DNA of 64,000 bases from Tricholoma matsutake (Eukaryota; Basidiomycota; Agaricomycetes; Agaricales; Tricholomataceae). Every line of letters begins with the position of its first letter. Position 1 is the first letter of the stretch. The notes beneath the pieces were generated by a model. That model ran no database searches. It was not told where the DNA came from and worked only from the letters and a program-made list of their open reading frames with translations. This document shows positions 32,230 to 44,084 of this stretch, one piece after another. The stretch spans positions 6,510,001 to 6,574,000 of the forward strand of contig AP026543.1 of the NCBI GenBank assembly GCA_026075535.2. The letters run 5' to 3'. Position numbers and translations under genes: made by a program.

Positions 32230-33640
32230 TATGGGCTCTAGCAGTGAATGTAAGTGTTTGGGGCCATGTCCTTTGCACTTACCACAATCCATGATTGCCT
32301 TGGTGATTGATCGGTCTAGGTGTGGGCTGGCTATCCTGTCTATTAGTGCAATCTTCCCATTGTCTCAGTGGAAATGTCCTTGGCTCCAGTGTACCTCCCA
32401 TGCCAGTGTGACTGCCTCCGATTGTGGCACACATTCTACCTGTGGCTTTGCCCATGTAGATTTGGTGTCACCAATCCTCCAAAGCTTACTGTCTTGGATC
32501 ATGTACCCCTCTGTCCGGTGCTTGGCTTTCTTCTGTTCCCTAATACTCTTCCCATGATCTAGTTCAGCCAGTGCTTCTATGACATTTAGGAACACTTTCT
32601 TGTTAGCAAACTGGGTCTTGAGAGCATCATAAGTGAGTGGTGACTCAATTTGGAATCTGTCATTCTGAATCCCCATTTGTGCTTCCCAATCCTCACTTAC
32701 TGTCCATGTGTGACCATCATTTTCTTCTGTGGGTAGGTTCACATATTTCCTACTGATCCCATCTGCTATGGGGTTCAGGCAGCCAGGTCGGTGTTGTACA
32801 TCTACAATCTGGTGTGCTAGCACACCATCCCTCAAGCAAGCATGGGTGGAGTTAAGTTTGTCATTAAGCAGGTGGTCTCTGAGCACTTGACAGTCTGTTT
32901 CTAGCTCAACTGGGTACATATAAGGTCAGAGAATTTATCTAAGGAGAACTTCAGTGCAGCAAATTCCAGTAAGTATGGTTTGTACTTCTCTTCTGTTTCG
33001 GATGTTCATTTACTGCCAAATGCAACTGGATGTATGTGTGTGACTTCCTTTCCATTTGGTGAGACCATAGTATGTATTTGTGACAGCATGCCCACAAAAC
33101 CGTATTTGCAACCATCAGTGGTAACAATGAAGGGTGTGCCATCAAATTTTGGACCTACCAGTGAGTGTCCTTTCATAGCGCGTTGATATGCTGCTTTACC
33201 CTTCCCTTTTGGAAGGTCAAGGCCTCTGGCTAGGTCAGTGAGCAAAGCTGCATAGCCTTTGATTAGTGATCTGAAATAGCCTGTAAGTCCTGTAAATGCA
33301 GCTAGGTTCTGTAGATCTGCAGGCTGTTTCCAGTCCACAATGGCCGTCAGTCTTGTCAAGTCTGGTTTTATACCTGTTGGTCCCACCCTTGCTCCCACAA
33401 AGGTGGCTTCAGTCATGAAGAACTTTGACTTGGCTGCCAATAGAGAGAGCCCCTTTTCTCTTACCCTGGTTAGCAATGTCCAGATGTTGGCCAATGTTTC
33501 CACAAAGTCATCTCTGGCCATTCCACCATCATCTATGAACAGTTCAAAAAGTATACCTCACCAAGTGCTTGAGCTGTCATTTCTGCAAAGGTAGAGGGCA
33601 CACCTGTTAATCCAAAGGGCATACACGTGTAGCAGAAGTA
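32230..33640 (-). pseudogene. G4 RT C-terminal half and RNase H remnant
   Basis: From the insertion point of A downward: YTCMPFGLTGVPSTF, a frameshift, the RT active site FIDDGGM (about 33525-33540), then the thumb/connection (FMTEATFVGARVGPTGIKPD, NLAAFTGLTGYFRSLIKGYA) and a reporter-like RNase H start (FIVTTDGCKYGFVGMLSQ). RNase H continues at 32919-32365 (VELETDCQVLRDHLLNDKLN, DVQHRPGCLNPIADGISRKY). Several stops and frameshifts. Confidence 0.82.
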
Positions 33641-33894
33641 GAGGTCTTTACACTCCCCCCCCCAATCCGAGTGGACTCTGCTCAGACACTTGGACTGTCC
33701 AAGTACTGTCTGAGGACTTTGCTTGGACTTTGCTCAGACTTCTTTGGCTGAAAGTCCTGCCAAACTAAATGTCCAGTCTGAGCTGAGTCCAAGCTGAGTC
33801 CTTGGACTGTCCGAGCATCCGAGTGGACCAGCACTCGTACAGTCCTAGGACTGTCCAAGTTGCTTATATAATTGACTGAAAAATCTGTAGCTAC

Positions 33895-33970
33895 TGCAGG
33901 GATTGAACCCTCCTAGTCACATGATAAAGTACAATTAAGTCAGCAGTATAACAGTTAGACTAAAGCATCA
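33895..33970 (-). ncRNA. tRNA-like Pol III promoter unit, left end of A
   Basis: Minus strand: GCTTTAGTCTAACTG (box A like) and GGGTTCAATCCC (box B, near-consensus), pointing to the left terminus. The word ATCATGTGA between them is shared with the units at 35591 and 45465, suggesting common origin. Confidence 0.6.
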
Positions 33971-35058
33971 TTACAGGTAAGTAGTTATATCTCTCTACGT
34001 ACCGCCCTGGCTGTGATGACAAATCAACACAGCTGCATCATCAACAACGCTGGCAATGGCGCCGCCTCCTCCTTACTTCCTACCCCAATAACCAACAATG
34101 GGAATGAGCCCAAACGACGGCATTGTCGTTTGGGCTCACTTGTAAGTGTTTTTTTACATAATCTTTGCTCTTTTGTTTAACTAACTGAAATTTCTTTAAT
34201 CATAGGTTTTATCTATGTTATAACGATGCTGCAGCCTCAAATCCATGACAATGGCTGACACAGCCACCACCCTAGGACCCAGAACCACCGCTGCAAGCAA
34301 CTGCTTGCAGGGTGGGAATGGGTACAACTGCAAAATGGCAAGACAATGGCAAGACAATGGTGATGCCGACTTGGCCAAATGGAACGACAATGCAACAAGA
34401 CGACTGGAGGTGACTGGGATTGGGAGATGGAATGATGAGGGGACGAGTGGGAAACAATGAAAGGAAGGCAAAGCAAACAAAGAAAAGGCCCAAGAGACGT
34501 CAAACAACGTCTCTTGGGCCATTGGTAAGTTTTTTTTTCTTGTTTTTGTTACTAATGAACTTTTTTAGGTATTATCTAGTACTGCTGATGACGACGACAA
34601 TGAGCACTCAGAACCACTGCCGTGAGCAGCTGCTTGTGGGGTGGGAATGGGTGCAACTTCGAAATGACAACAATGGCTACTCATGCCCACTATGCAGGAC
34701 ACACCACCTGCCTCCAGCCTCACGAGCAACTGCTCGTGGGGTGGATGGTGGGTGGAATGACGATGATGGCAGAGAATGATGACAGCACCCGCCCCAGCCC
34801 TATGAGCCACTGCTCATAGGGTGGACAATGGGTGGAACAATGACGATTAGGGGAGACCCAAGATATGTCAACGTCTCTTGGGTCCTATAGGTAAGTTTTT
34901 TTTCTTTTCTCATTTCATTTTTTGATCCTAACTAACTTTTTATAGGTACAAACTACTACTAGTGATGACAACAATGATGACACCACCACCACCACTGCTG
35001 TGAGCCCCTGCTTGCAGGGTGGAAGGTGAGGGGGAAGAGACGAGGGGGAAGGAGATGA

Positions 35059-35234
35059 GAGGGAAGGGAGACAAGAGGGAAGGGAGACAAGAGGGAAGGG
35101 AGATGAGAGGGAAGGGAGACAAGAGGGAAGGGAGACAAGAGGGAAGGGAGATGAGAGGGAAGGGAGACAAGAGGGAAGGGAGATGAGAGGGAAGGGAGAT
35201 GAGAGGGAAGGGAGACAAGAGGGAAGGGAGATGA
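35059..35234. repeat. 16-bp tandem array, 11 copies
   Basis: Unit GAGGGAAGGGAGACAA, alternating with GAGGGAAGGGAGATGA, repeated 11 times. The homologous place in element B (52697-52712) has one copy. All ORFs drawn over it are low-complexity artefacts. Confidence 0.95.
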
Positions 35235-35590
35235 CGATGAGGGTGGGGACACCCATGATGACACCCGCCCCATGCCTATGAGCATCTGCTTGTGGGGTGG
35301 TTCGGGGGGGAGAAGAATGGGGACAGGAGAGCGAGATGGCCAGGGGACAACCCAGGGAGAGACGAACGCCGCCATGAGCAACTGCTCATGGTGGGTGTTT
35401 TTAATTTATTTTTATAATTGATAATTACAGCCCCCTCCCATTGAGCTTGCGAGGGGAGGGCTTAGTATTAATTACCCATATTAATTACCCCTCGCCCAGA
35501 TGCGAGGGGGTCAATTTAATAATCTATTCATGATATATAACAAATTAGATTTCAGTAATAAATAGATATAATGTATGTAACTTTAAATGA

Positions 35591-35670
35591 CTACTTGGCT
35601 TAAGTGGTAGAGTGTGCATGTTTCATTGTCATGTGATTGCTAGTCCAGAAGGCTGTTGGTTCAATTCCTG
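35591..35670 (+). ncRNA. tRNA-like Pol III promoter unit, right end of A
   Basis: Box A like TTGGCTTAAGTGGTAGAG and box B GGTTCAATTCC (35658-35668), pointing to the right terminus. Resembles the heads of tRNA-derived SINEs. Confidence 0.62.
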
Positions 35671-35987
35671 CTGTGCACACATCATTTTGTGAGACTTATA
35701 AGACTTTCTCTAAGACTGGAACTCGGACTTTACTTGGTCAGTACTTTAAAAGGTGTAAATAAATGCACAATTGATGTTATCCGAGCAAAGTCCAAGTGCA
35801 GTCCTTGGACTTTACTCAGACTTTACTCGGACAACTCAGACAGTCCAAGTGTCCGAGCAGAGTCCGAGCAGAGTCTGAGTGAAGTCCAAGTGTCTGAGCA
35901 GAGTCTGAGCAGTGTCCAAGTGTCTGAGTGTGTCCAAGCAGAGTCTGCTTGGACTGGGGGGGGGAGTGTAAAGTACTGGCAGAAGTA

Positions 35988-36760
35988 CCCCCTTCCTTCC
36001 ACATAGAAACATATGTATGGCTGGTTCTCTGGGCTGATTTCACAAGTGTAGAACCCTGCTGCAAAGTCAAATGTATTTACCCATCGGTGGCCACTTCAGG
36101 CACTGTTGCTTGGCCTGTATGTCTCCTTGAGGCATGAGGGGTACCTGTGTTACTTTGTTCAGTTCAGCAAAGTTTTGGCACACTCACCACTTGGTTTGTG
36201 TTTCTTCTGGTGCTATGTCTGGCTGTTGAGAAACTTTTGGAGGAAGGTCTTTGAAGGCTGAATGTATTCCAGCAGTAAAACATTTGTCATTGACTCAGTG
36301 TTGCAGCTCCTCTATGTTTAGACCTGTGCCTTCATGTGCTTTCTTTGCCAAGGAAGTCGCACCACAACACTTTACCTCACTATGGTTGATTGGGGCAATT
36401 ATACCTGCTTCTAACATCTTGTTGAGCACACCATTGAAATATTCCTTTTGAGGCCCACTGAGAGGATGTTGATTTACCTTATTTTTGAATGTTTTGCCTT
36501 CAGGTATATTCAGGTTATGTGTAGCCCCTGCTACTACCATTACCTCACTCATCAATAGCGCAAAGCAGTTAGTGAACTCACAGAGTAAATTATCAATGCT
36601 TATGCATTGTTCCTCAGTTAAGTCATCACCTATGGTTAGTTCTGAGAGCACTGCATTCACATGTTTGACTTTGAATGGGTCTGACAACCGGGTGAACACA
36701 GCTTCCCTGGAAGCATCTTTTGCTCCATGCCAGCATTGGTGTCATGTTCCTTTGAGCTAA
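35988..36760 (-). pseudogene. G4 RT N-terminal half remnant
   Basis: Reads HNLNIPEGKTFKNKVNQHPL, SGPQKEYFNGVLNKMLEAGI then IAPINHSEVKCCGATSLAKK, the gypsy RT entry (motifs 1-2), and further on QPYICFYVEG before the insertion of A. An upstream regulatory-like segment DDLTEEQCISIDNLLCEF links it to the protease. Stops between 36000 and 36290. Confidence 0.8.
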
Positions 36761-36875
36761 TGTTCCATATGTTGTCCTCATTTTTGGGCTTTGGTCATGG
36801 TGGTTTCCCTAATCTTTTGTGTTTTGCTGCTGCTCAGTCTGTTCAAGACCTCTTTTTGTTGAACCCATTGGCTAC

Positions 36876-37733
36876 TCACCACTTGGTGCATTTGACCTTT
36901 GTGCGTCTCTTGTTCCCATCCTGTGTGAGTGGGTGCTGAGCTTGTGGTACTTCAAGCTTGTTGTGGTGTTCTATTTGCCCAATTATTGCCTCATCAACTG
37001 GTTCACCAATGCAGTTATCATGTTGGAAGACTTGCCTCAAGGGGGATGCGCAGTGATCCCCCTTGGAGTTAATGCACTCTTCAATGTTTTGGCCTTCCAT
37101 AATTGGCAGGGCTGTCTGGCTTACTGCTACATCAATGGGTTTTCTACTCTGTTGATTGTGTAAGACTTGCCTCATGGGGGACGCACAGTGATCCCCCTTG
37201 AAGCTAATGTGCTTATCATTACTGGAGCTGCTGTTCCTTGGGAGCGGTGACTGTGTTCTTCCTTCAGGCTGGTGCCGATTCTGTAGCACGACCCACTTGT
37301 CACCTTTGGGAATCCTTATGACATCTAGGTCATAGTCATGCACCACTTTGAACTGCTTCAGGAGGGGTTTCCCAAACAGCACTGACCAGGCCCCATTGCT
37401 ATCAAAGACTTCGAAGGTGCCTCCATGTGAGACATCTCCTGCTGTGACACTCCCTGTCCATCCAGCGGAAGGTACCAGCCTACTGTCAGCCATACACATG
37501 ATACAGTTTGACTTTCTGAGGATTTCAAGGCAGTGCTTGACAGTTTGGAACATCTGCAGATTGACACCATTCATCATTGCTCCATCATCAAAGGTGCTGT
37601 TTAGCCTCACAATCTCTCCCCGTGGTCCATGTAGCTTGACTGTGTGTTGGAATGGTATGGTTCTCGTCTCTTTGTTGTCACTCTCCATGCTGCACAGATC
37701 AACAATATGTGATTCTGCTTGTACTGGGTACAT
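36876..37733 (-). pseudogene. G4 aspartic protease and linker (open 285-codon frame)
   Basis: Open frame with LHGPRGEIVRLNSTFDDGAM (active-site region, DDG in place of DSG, as usual in this group), MADSRLVPSAG, GTFEVFDSNGAWSVLFGKPL and DYDLDVIRIPKGDKWVVL. Residues about 160-285 are a low-complexity linker in which GDHCASP(M/L)RQV occurs twice. The normal role is to cut Gag-Pol. Upstream frame is broken. Confidence 0.8.
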
Positions 37734-37739
37734 GGTGGT

Positions 37740-38235
37740 GTCTGGTTTGGTTTACTATTCGCATCCATAAGTGAGAGTTTGTCCTCTGGCTCTATGGTAA
37801 ACCTTGCGCTTGATGGCATTTCATTGTCCTTGGATGACGCCTTCTTACACCCAAGGACCACTCCTCTGCTGCTGTACTCATTTCCTCGGGTTGTCAGTGG
37901 AACCTCTCATTCTACACTGACAACCCCTGCCCCTTTCCCTGACTAGCCAAGTAGTTCACAATCACTTGTTGGTTGTATTCCTCCCTTGAGGTCCACTGAC
38001 TGACTTCATTGACAAAATTGATGTTCCACATTGCAGCCGGTGGACAGCTGTGTTTACTAGATGCAGCAATGGATCTCCAGTGGCTTTTGAAACCTGGGAT
38101 TGGGGTGGGATTCTCACAGCTAGGGCCCATCTGTCTGAGCATGCCACACTTCCAGCACTCTCCTGATGTGACTGGTGTGGTTCTGGGGGAAAGGGGGTAT
38201 GGTCACATCTTGCTCACTTGCACCTGGCTTTCCCA
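37740..38235 (-). pseudogene. G4 gag C-terminal remnant with partial zinc knuckle
   Basis: Degraded frames read GECWKCGMLRQMGPSC (a knuckle start C-x2-C), then KSHWRSIAASSKHSCPPAAM and EEYNQQVIVNYLASQ. Several stops. The capsid part was not found to the right. Confidence 0.5.
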
Positions 38236-40457
38236 CAAACCCAGCCTAATAATAGTGGGTGATCCCGTCCCTGACTCACTATAGTTATACTCATTTCCAT
38301 CAAAACCTGACACCAGCATTATCTCTCTCCCCAGCTCACATTTACACTTCAACAAGGTAAGTCTACATACTACACTCACATAAGCATCACCTCGGGAATG
38401 TGCGGGACACCATCAGACACTTCCCACTGCCAGTTCCCACCTTGATCAACTGATCACCATCTCCCACGGTTCATCAATGTGCGCCACAGCTCAGCTAACA
38501 TCGTGCTCATCATTCCCGATGATGAGCAGGCTATTTCACTCTTTCTTGACCCTTTCCCTTCGCTTTTTTTGGTAGATAACACTTATGTTTGTATATATAG
38601 TGTTAATAAACAGTTGTTTCTACTTTTACAGTTATATTTAGCCCATAACAAGCACTCTCCCTGGTGGAGAGGAGGGAGGGGTCTATTCTATTCATTAAGG
38701 GGGTCTGTAATGCATGTATATGCTATATATTCATATTTATAACTATATACATGACTGTAAAGGGTGCTGCATGAGATGGGAAGGGGTAAAATGTGGAGAA
38801 GTGACAGAATGAGGGGAGGAGGTGCCATCTACTGGGCTTATACACCCTCTACAGCTGAAAAAAATGTATGTAAAGGGTAGAGGGATGTATGTAGAGGTGA
38901 GGATTGATGTTGGGAGAGCTGGGGATAAGGTGCTCTCTGTCAGTGCATCTGTATGGGGAGGGTGGGGTGTTGTCACTTACCTGCATCCCTAGGCCTTCCC
39001 CTGATAAAATGCACATTGTAAGAGAGTATAATTGTCCTGATAGATGACCTGATAGAGCCCCTTAAGGCTCTACAGTTGTCAGTATAGACAGAAAAAAGAA
39101 TATGTACTCAGGAGGAGATATGTCTTCCCTGTAAAATCTGTGGCACTAAAACATTCGCTTTCTTCAATTCCTGAATGGGTTCCGATATGCCATCAGCATG
39201 GACCAACTTCATCAGGCCTAGTTGTAAAGTAGAATGAGGGTCAGAAAAGGGGATAGCAGGGGGGAAGATCCTGGCTCACCAGAGCATGGGTTCCCCATCA
39301 ACAGAGGTGAATTTTGCTCACCATGAATCACACAACTTACCTGTCATCCAAAACTTCTCATAGGTGGTCGGAGTAGTCCATTACCCTTAATTTATAGCCC
39401 ACAAGCGATCCAAATAGTCAATATTTCATCCTACAAGGTAGGATCTTCACCTACTCACCTAATGTTCTTGCTACTCCATTCCATCTCATGGGATTCACTA
39501 GTGGCCTTCTATACAGGTATACCAGTGTACTAGGAGTGGATTTGACACCTTGGTGCAGTACATAAGTCTACAGAAAAGAAGTGGAAAGTCAATGTATTGA
39601 GCTAGATGTCAGTCACTCACCCAAGGCCAACAGCACTTCATGTTTTCAATGTAGTATTAAAAATAGTGCATAATATGGTATTATATGAGGTTCCCTTGAG
39701 CTAGAGACAGTCCACATAGCAGGAGAGGCTGAGCTATGCACCAGAGAGCAGGTTGAATCAGGTGTTCCAAAAATAGTAATAATCTTGAAATATGTTGGCA
39801 GTGAAACAACGCACCATTGATTAGAGGGCAGAGATAGATAGAGGAAAATGGTTTGCATGGGGATAAGATTGACTGCAAGGGAATCCATGGAAGAACAAGG
39901 GAGTAATGGGCAAAACAAGGTACTTTGCAGTAATTGATTGGGTGAGCATTTTGAGGTGTGTCCGATCTGTAAGGATAGCATGATCCAGGTGATGCACGCT
40001 CCAGTATTTTCCTTTTCATCTTTCCGTTCCATTATTTCATTTATTTTGTCTCTATGGTTTCTTTCCTTTTCTTTTATCCTATCTCTTCTCACACGATGAC
40101 TTATCTTCCAATCCCTTGCTGCTTACTACTTGACAACGAGCTGGACTCTTTATTTAGATACCCGACATGCCTGAATTCCTACTTATATAAATGAGCAGTT
40201 TTGTAACTAGTAGGGTAGAAAATTTCCAAGCCTATTAAACTGTCTATTGAGTGACCTTAGAATTTTGTGTGCTAGAACCATGATTTGTCATGCTTATATC
40301 ACATATTTTTGACAGTCTACTCACTCAAAACTTTACTACTACTGAACTTCTGCTCGCTTCGCATCTGGATCTCTTAGTCTGATCAACTGAGGCTCTCACT
40401 GCTAGGCAACACCTTTGCAACAACTTTTCTACACTTCACCTATATTGACACCTCATT
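38236..40457. other. Unassigned 2.2 kb
   Basis: No gene or element recognised. 38560-38740 has LTR-like composition (TATATATAG, AATAAA). On the minus strand there are plausible splice donors (GGTAAGTG near 38976; AGGTAAGT near 39341; GGTGAGTG near 39620), and a frame at 39646-40092 of 148 codons whose product I do not recognise, so a decayed intron-containing gene is possible. The last 250 bp may be the leader of the G5 gag. Confidence 0.35.
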
Positions 40458-40751
40458 ATGTCTGAAACTTGTTACCCACTTTGTAACCATTTGGCCCGCA
40501 AATATGTGGCTGCACCAATTCCAGGTGAGATACCATCTAGTTCTGCTGGTACAACTAACCTTGAGTCAGGGGTGGCTCATTTGCCCCTCACTTTGACTTC
40601 TGGGGCAGTAGTAGACGAGGCCACTACAGCGCGTAACAAGCAGACCTTTCCTATTGACTGAGGTGTTAGTCCTCACTTGTATAGTGATGTGGTTGTGACT
40701 AGACCATCCTCTGCTGCTAGTTGGCATGATGATACCCAGCTGGACACAGTG

Positions 40752-42118
40752 ATGATGCTCAACCTGGAAACCCAAACAAAACCCACAAAATGGCTTTGGA
40801 TGGTATAACACGAGTCAGAGGAAGGATGCGAGGCCCTCTAGATGTCACCTGTCAGACCAACCATCAAATAGTCATAAAACAACTGCTTGTTGAAGCAGTT
40901 CGAAGTTAAAGGAATGTGTTTTGAGGACTTGCAATGATTTTCGAGGGGTTGCAATGATTTGTGAGACATTGCGATGATTTTTGAGGACTTGCAATGATTT
41001 TCGAGATGTCGCGATATTTTTTGAAGAAGTTTCAAGGAATTTCGAGTGTGCAGATGTGTTTGGATGCAAGATCGGAGGACTAGACGAGTAGTAGAAGTGA
41101 AGAAAAGGCTAATCAAGGGAAGCGAGAGCAAAAATAGCATAATGTGAGGAATTTTGAGGAATTTTGAGCAAGTTTAGCATAAAACACCAAACTTCAGACT
41201 GAATAAGACTAAACTGTACTCTCAAATCACTGTGATCTGGGAGGAAGACGACGACTTTCTTGTTTTTCTTTGTATCTAGTACATCTTTTTATATAAAATA
41301 AAGAAAGTACCTAAAAAGGCTAGAGAACATGAGGCAAACATGTGGAAAACTTGAGGCCAAAGACAATATAAGTATATCAGAACAATAAAGCGAGCCTAGA
41401 AGGGTGAATATAACACATGATGAAGAAATAATAAGAAAGAATAGCTAAAAGCGGACTGTCCTTGTTATAAATTGAATAAAAGATTGGAAACTGCTTCGAG
41501 CAGATTGTATGCATGCACATGCAGTCGAAATGTGTTCGATATACTCGATATAGTGTCCCATGTGTCCAGTATGTGTCCGAAGATTGTTCAAACAGGAAAT
41601 ACTGTGTCCGACGATGTTTTTCGAAGATTTTCAAAGATTCTTCAGACTTTGTTTGTGACCTGATATCAGTGCGATATTGTTCAACAATGGTAGGGGATAT
41701 GTCTGGCCTGTGTGCGATAATTATTCAGATAGTAATATATTGTCTGATGTTGATTTTCAATGCTCGATGATTTTCGAAGTTGGTCGAGGAAATATTGGAC
41801 CTGTTCGAAGGCCGATATTGCTGCGATATTGCTTGAAACTGGTTCGGAACCCATCGACGATGTTCCAAGTGTATATCCTGAGCTGTACGAAGGTCGGGGG
41901 AATTGTATTATGGTGGCCAAAGGCATATGAAGAATTTCGAGGTGTTGCAAAGAGTTTCGAAGCATTGCAAAGAATTTCAAAGCATTCTCGTGACTTTGTA
42001 GAGGTTTGTAGAGCTTCAGAGGGGATCGTAGAGCTTTGGAAGGGTTTGTATGGGTTCGTAGAGCTTTGACAATGATCGTAGATGTGTTTTCCGAGCTTGA
42101 ACGACAAGGTGGACCTAT
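40752..42118 (+). repeat. Repeat R, copy R3 (best preserved)
   Basis: 1367 bp, ATGATGCTCAACC...GTGGACCTAT, with perfect 5-bp TSD CAGTG (40747-40751 and 42119-42123). Contains AATAAA words near 41300-41400, and many short repeats of GCAATGATTTTCGAGG type at 40930-41010. No ORF of note. Size, TSD and AT-rich 3' half suggest a solo LTR of an unseen retrotransposon, though the ends are not TG...CA. Confidence 0.8.
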
Positions 42119-43749
42119 CAGTGGGTATTTTGGAGATCCATTCAGCTCCAATTACACCTTATCTTGAAAGCTTCTCATCTCAGGTAGACCAAGCTTTCAA
42201 TGACAATTCACCTTTATTCTCTTCCACTCGAGTAATGACTGAAAATTCTCCTGATGAGGAGACTAACAATAATGAACCTTGGACTTTAGTTGAGTCCAAA
42301 GGTGCCCAAAGACGTCATCATTCTGATACTGGAACTACTAAGTTTTTGAGAGGAAACATTTTGATATCTGAACAAGAAATTGCAGTTAAAAAAGCTGAAC
42401 AGAATTTGACCACTGAAGAACGAGAAAGAATTGATCATCGTTATGAGAAAGTGCACTTTGATAACAATGGGGATGAATCTTTGAGGGGTGAGGGACGCTC
42501 GAAAGGAAGAGGAATAGACCCTAAAAATTGGGGAACCTTGAGAATTGAACCATCCAAATTGGATGTGAATGCCCAAAGAGAGGCGATAAAAACTTGGAAT
42601 GAAATCCGAGACCAGGACCAACATAAGGAATCTAAGCATGTTAAGGGGAAGACTCCTCATCAGAAAGATTCCAATCATAAAGCTCAAGTTGAGAGTGTAA
42701 TGGATGAAGATGCACCAAAAGCGAGTGCCCCTGCTGCAGCTAAAGAAAAACCCTCCAAAACCAAGTTTACACCAATGTCAGATGCTTTGATGAATTGAGT
42801 AGCGAATGCCATAAAGGGTCATCGATGACTGAACATTTGCCAGGAACGACGAAGCTTGGATATACAGCCTTTGTCTCAAATTGCCCCTAGAAGTTTTCTG
42901 GGTCAAGCAATGAGCCATATTGAAGAAAATGAACACTTACCTTCAGACCCATCTGATAGTTCATCCAGTTCCTCTGAGTCTACAAATTCCTCTGACCCTG
43001 AAAGTGGAACTAGTGGAGAAGGAAGAAAACACTGCCAAATGTGATCTCAATCAACTCGATCGAGGCCATCAAAACCGAAACACAAAACATTGCTGAAGCC
43101 GCTTGTGCCATTGGATTATGATGGTGCAGCTGATGCTTGCAGTTACCACTGATTCATAACTGAGGGAACTGACTATGTCGTTTTGGGTCATGTTCATATG
43201 ACAAAGGGTTTTTGTACTCTCATATTATTTGAAAGGCAAAGCTTATGACTTCTACACTCAGAAGGTAGCCATGAATGCTTATGATTGGAGTTTGAAACAG
43301 TTTTTTGAAGAGTTATTTAATTACTGTTTTCCTATCAATTACTGTATGAAGCAAAGAGAAAGGCTCTGTAAATGTGTCCAGAATTCAAAGACTGTATTGG
43401 AATTCATCTATGAGCTAGAAGAGATAATCAACATGATTGGACTTGTAGACGAACGAGAGAAAGTTGTATGCCTATGGGATGGATTTCAACCTGTGATCCA
43501 GAAAGGGAGTACTTTACACTCCCCCACCTATTCCAGTTGGATTCCGGTTCGTCTGGCTGGAATTTCTGGAATTTCTGGAATCCAGTGGAATTTTTTTTGT
43601 ATGTAGTTTTCCCTATGCAGCACAATTCTGGTCGGAATAAGGATCCAATTTACAGCCGGAATCCCCGGAATCTGACCAGACTCATCACAACCAGAATAAC
43701 AGGAATAACTGGAATGCACGTGCTTTCCCAAATAAAAGTTCGACACACA

Positions 43750-43820
43750 TCAAGAATTGAACACTCGACCTTGGGTCTGCATACATAACAGCATGCTTAA
43801 CCACTGAGCTACCAAGCAAT
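43750..43820 (-). ncRNA. tRNA-like Pol III promoter unit, left end of C
   Basis: Minus strand: GGTAGCTCAGTGGTTAAGCA, close to a consensus box A, and GTGTTCAATTC (box B), pointing to the left terminus. The most tRNA-like of the eight units. I could not fold a full acceptor stem, so a working tRNA is unlikely. Confidence 0.65.
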
Positions 43821-44084
43821 TATTCTTGGGCATACATTTAATACTTTTATTACCCAACCAAGGTACGTAGTTAATCACAGCCATTAACAGAATAATTAAT
43901 AAGTATGCATATGCATGACACGTGACACATGACTGCCAGCTCACAACCACCACCACCACTGTCGCCAATGCTGCCTCCTCCTCCTCTCCACTCTACCACC
44001 ACCACTGCATGCGCACCCACCACCACCACTCCCATGCCCATTGCCACCATCACCACCACCTTCAAACAAGCCAACCGGATGGAA

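Larger units (their letters stand above)
33641..35978 (+). mobile_element. Composite element A: TIRs, outward tRNA-like units, three hairpin-intron cassettes
   Basis: Target duplication GCAGAAGTA (33632-33640 and 35979-35987). Ends GAGGTCTTTACACTCC and CAGTACTTTACACTCC, each followed by 8-9 C. Subterminal arrays of GTCCGAGCAGAGTCC-type words. tRNA-like units face outward near both ends. Three cassettes: hairpin GAGCCCAAACGAC/GTCGTTTGGGCTC with donor TTGTAAGT (about 34141); GGCCCAAGAGACGT/ACGTCTCTTGGGCC with TGGTAAGT (about 34526); GACCCAAGA/TCTTGGGTC with AGGTAAGT (about 34891); each with an AG|GT acceptor 45-65 bp on. At least six CGAGCA-type palindromes. It interrupts the G4 RT between GRGYFC and YTCMPFG. 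Non-coding; no transposase. Confidence 0.88.
30777..38235 (-). mobile_element. Ty3/gypsy family G4, decayed, split by composite element A
   Basis: Minus-strand order: end of gag (38235-37740), aspartic protease (37733-36876), RT (36760-35988 and 33640-33006), RNase H (32919-32365), integrase (32204-31165) and a short hydrophobic ORF (31064-30777). I recognise this as a common agaricomycete gypsy group whose protease has a DDGA active site and whose RT motif is FIDDGG. No LTR could be assigned on either side. Confidence 0.82.

Noticed and set aside
35059..35234. Possible CRISPR array
   Set aside because: The 16-bp units are directly adjacent with no unique spacers, and the organism is a fungus.
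34915..35381. Minus-strand ORFs of 92-140 codons rich in Ser, Pro and Leu
   Set aside because: They translate the 16-bp tandem array in three frames; no conserved frame in sister element B.
39646..40092. 148-codon minus-strand ORF as a gene
   Set aside because: No family recognised and an overlapping frame is also open; kept only as a remark in the unassigned stretch.
43750..43820. Functional tRNA gene
   Set aside because: Box A and box B are good, but I could not pair an acceptor stem or find a convincing anticodon arm; the unit recurs at element ends, so it is SINE-like.
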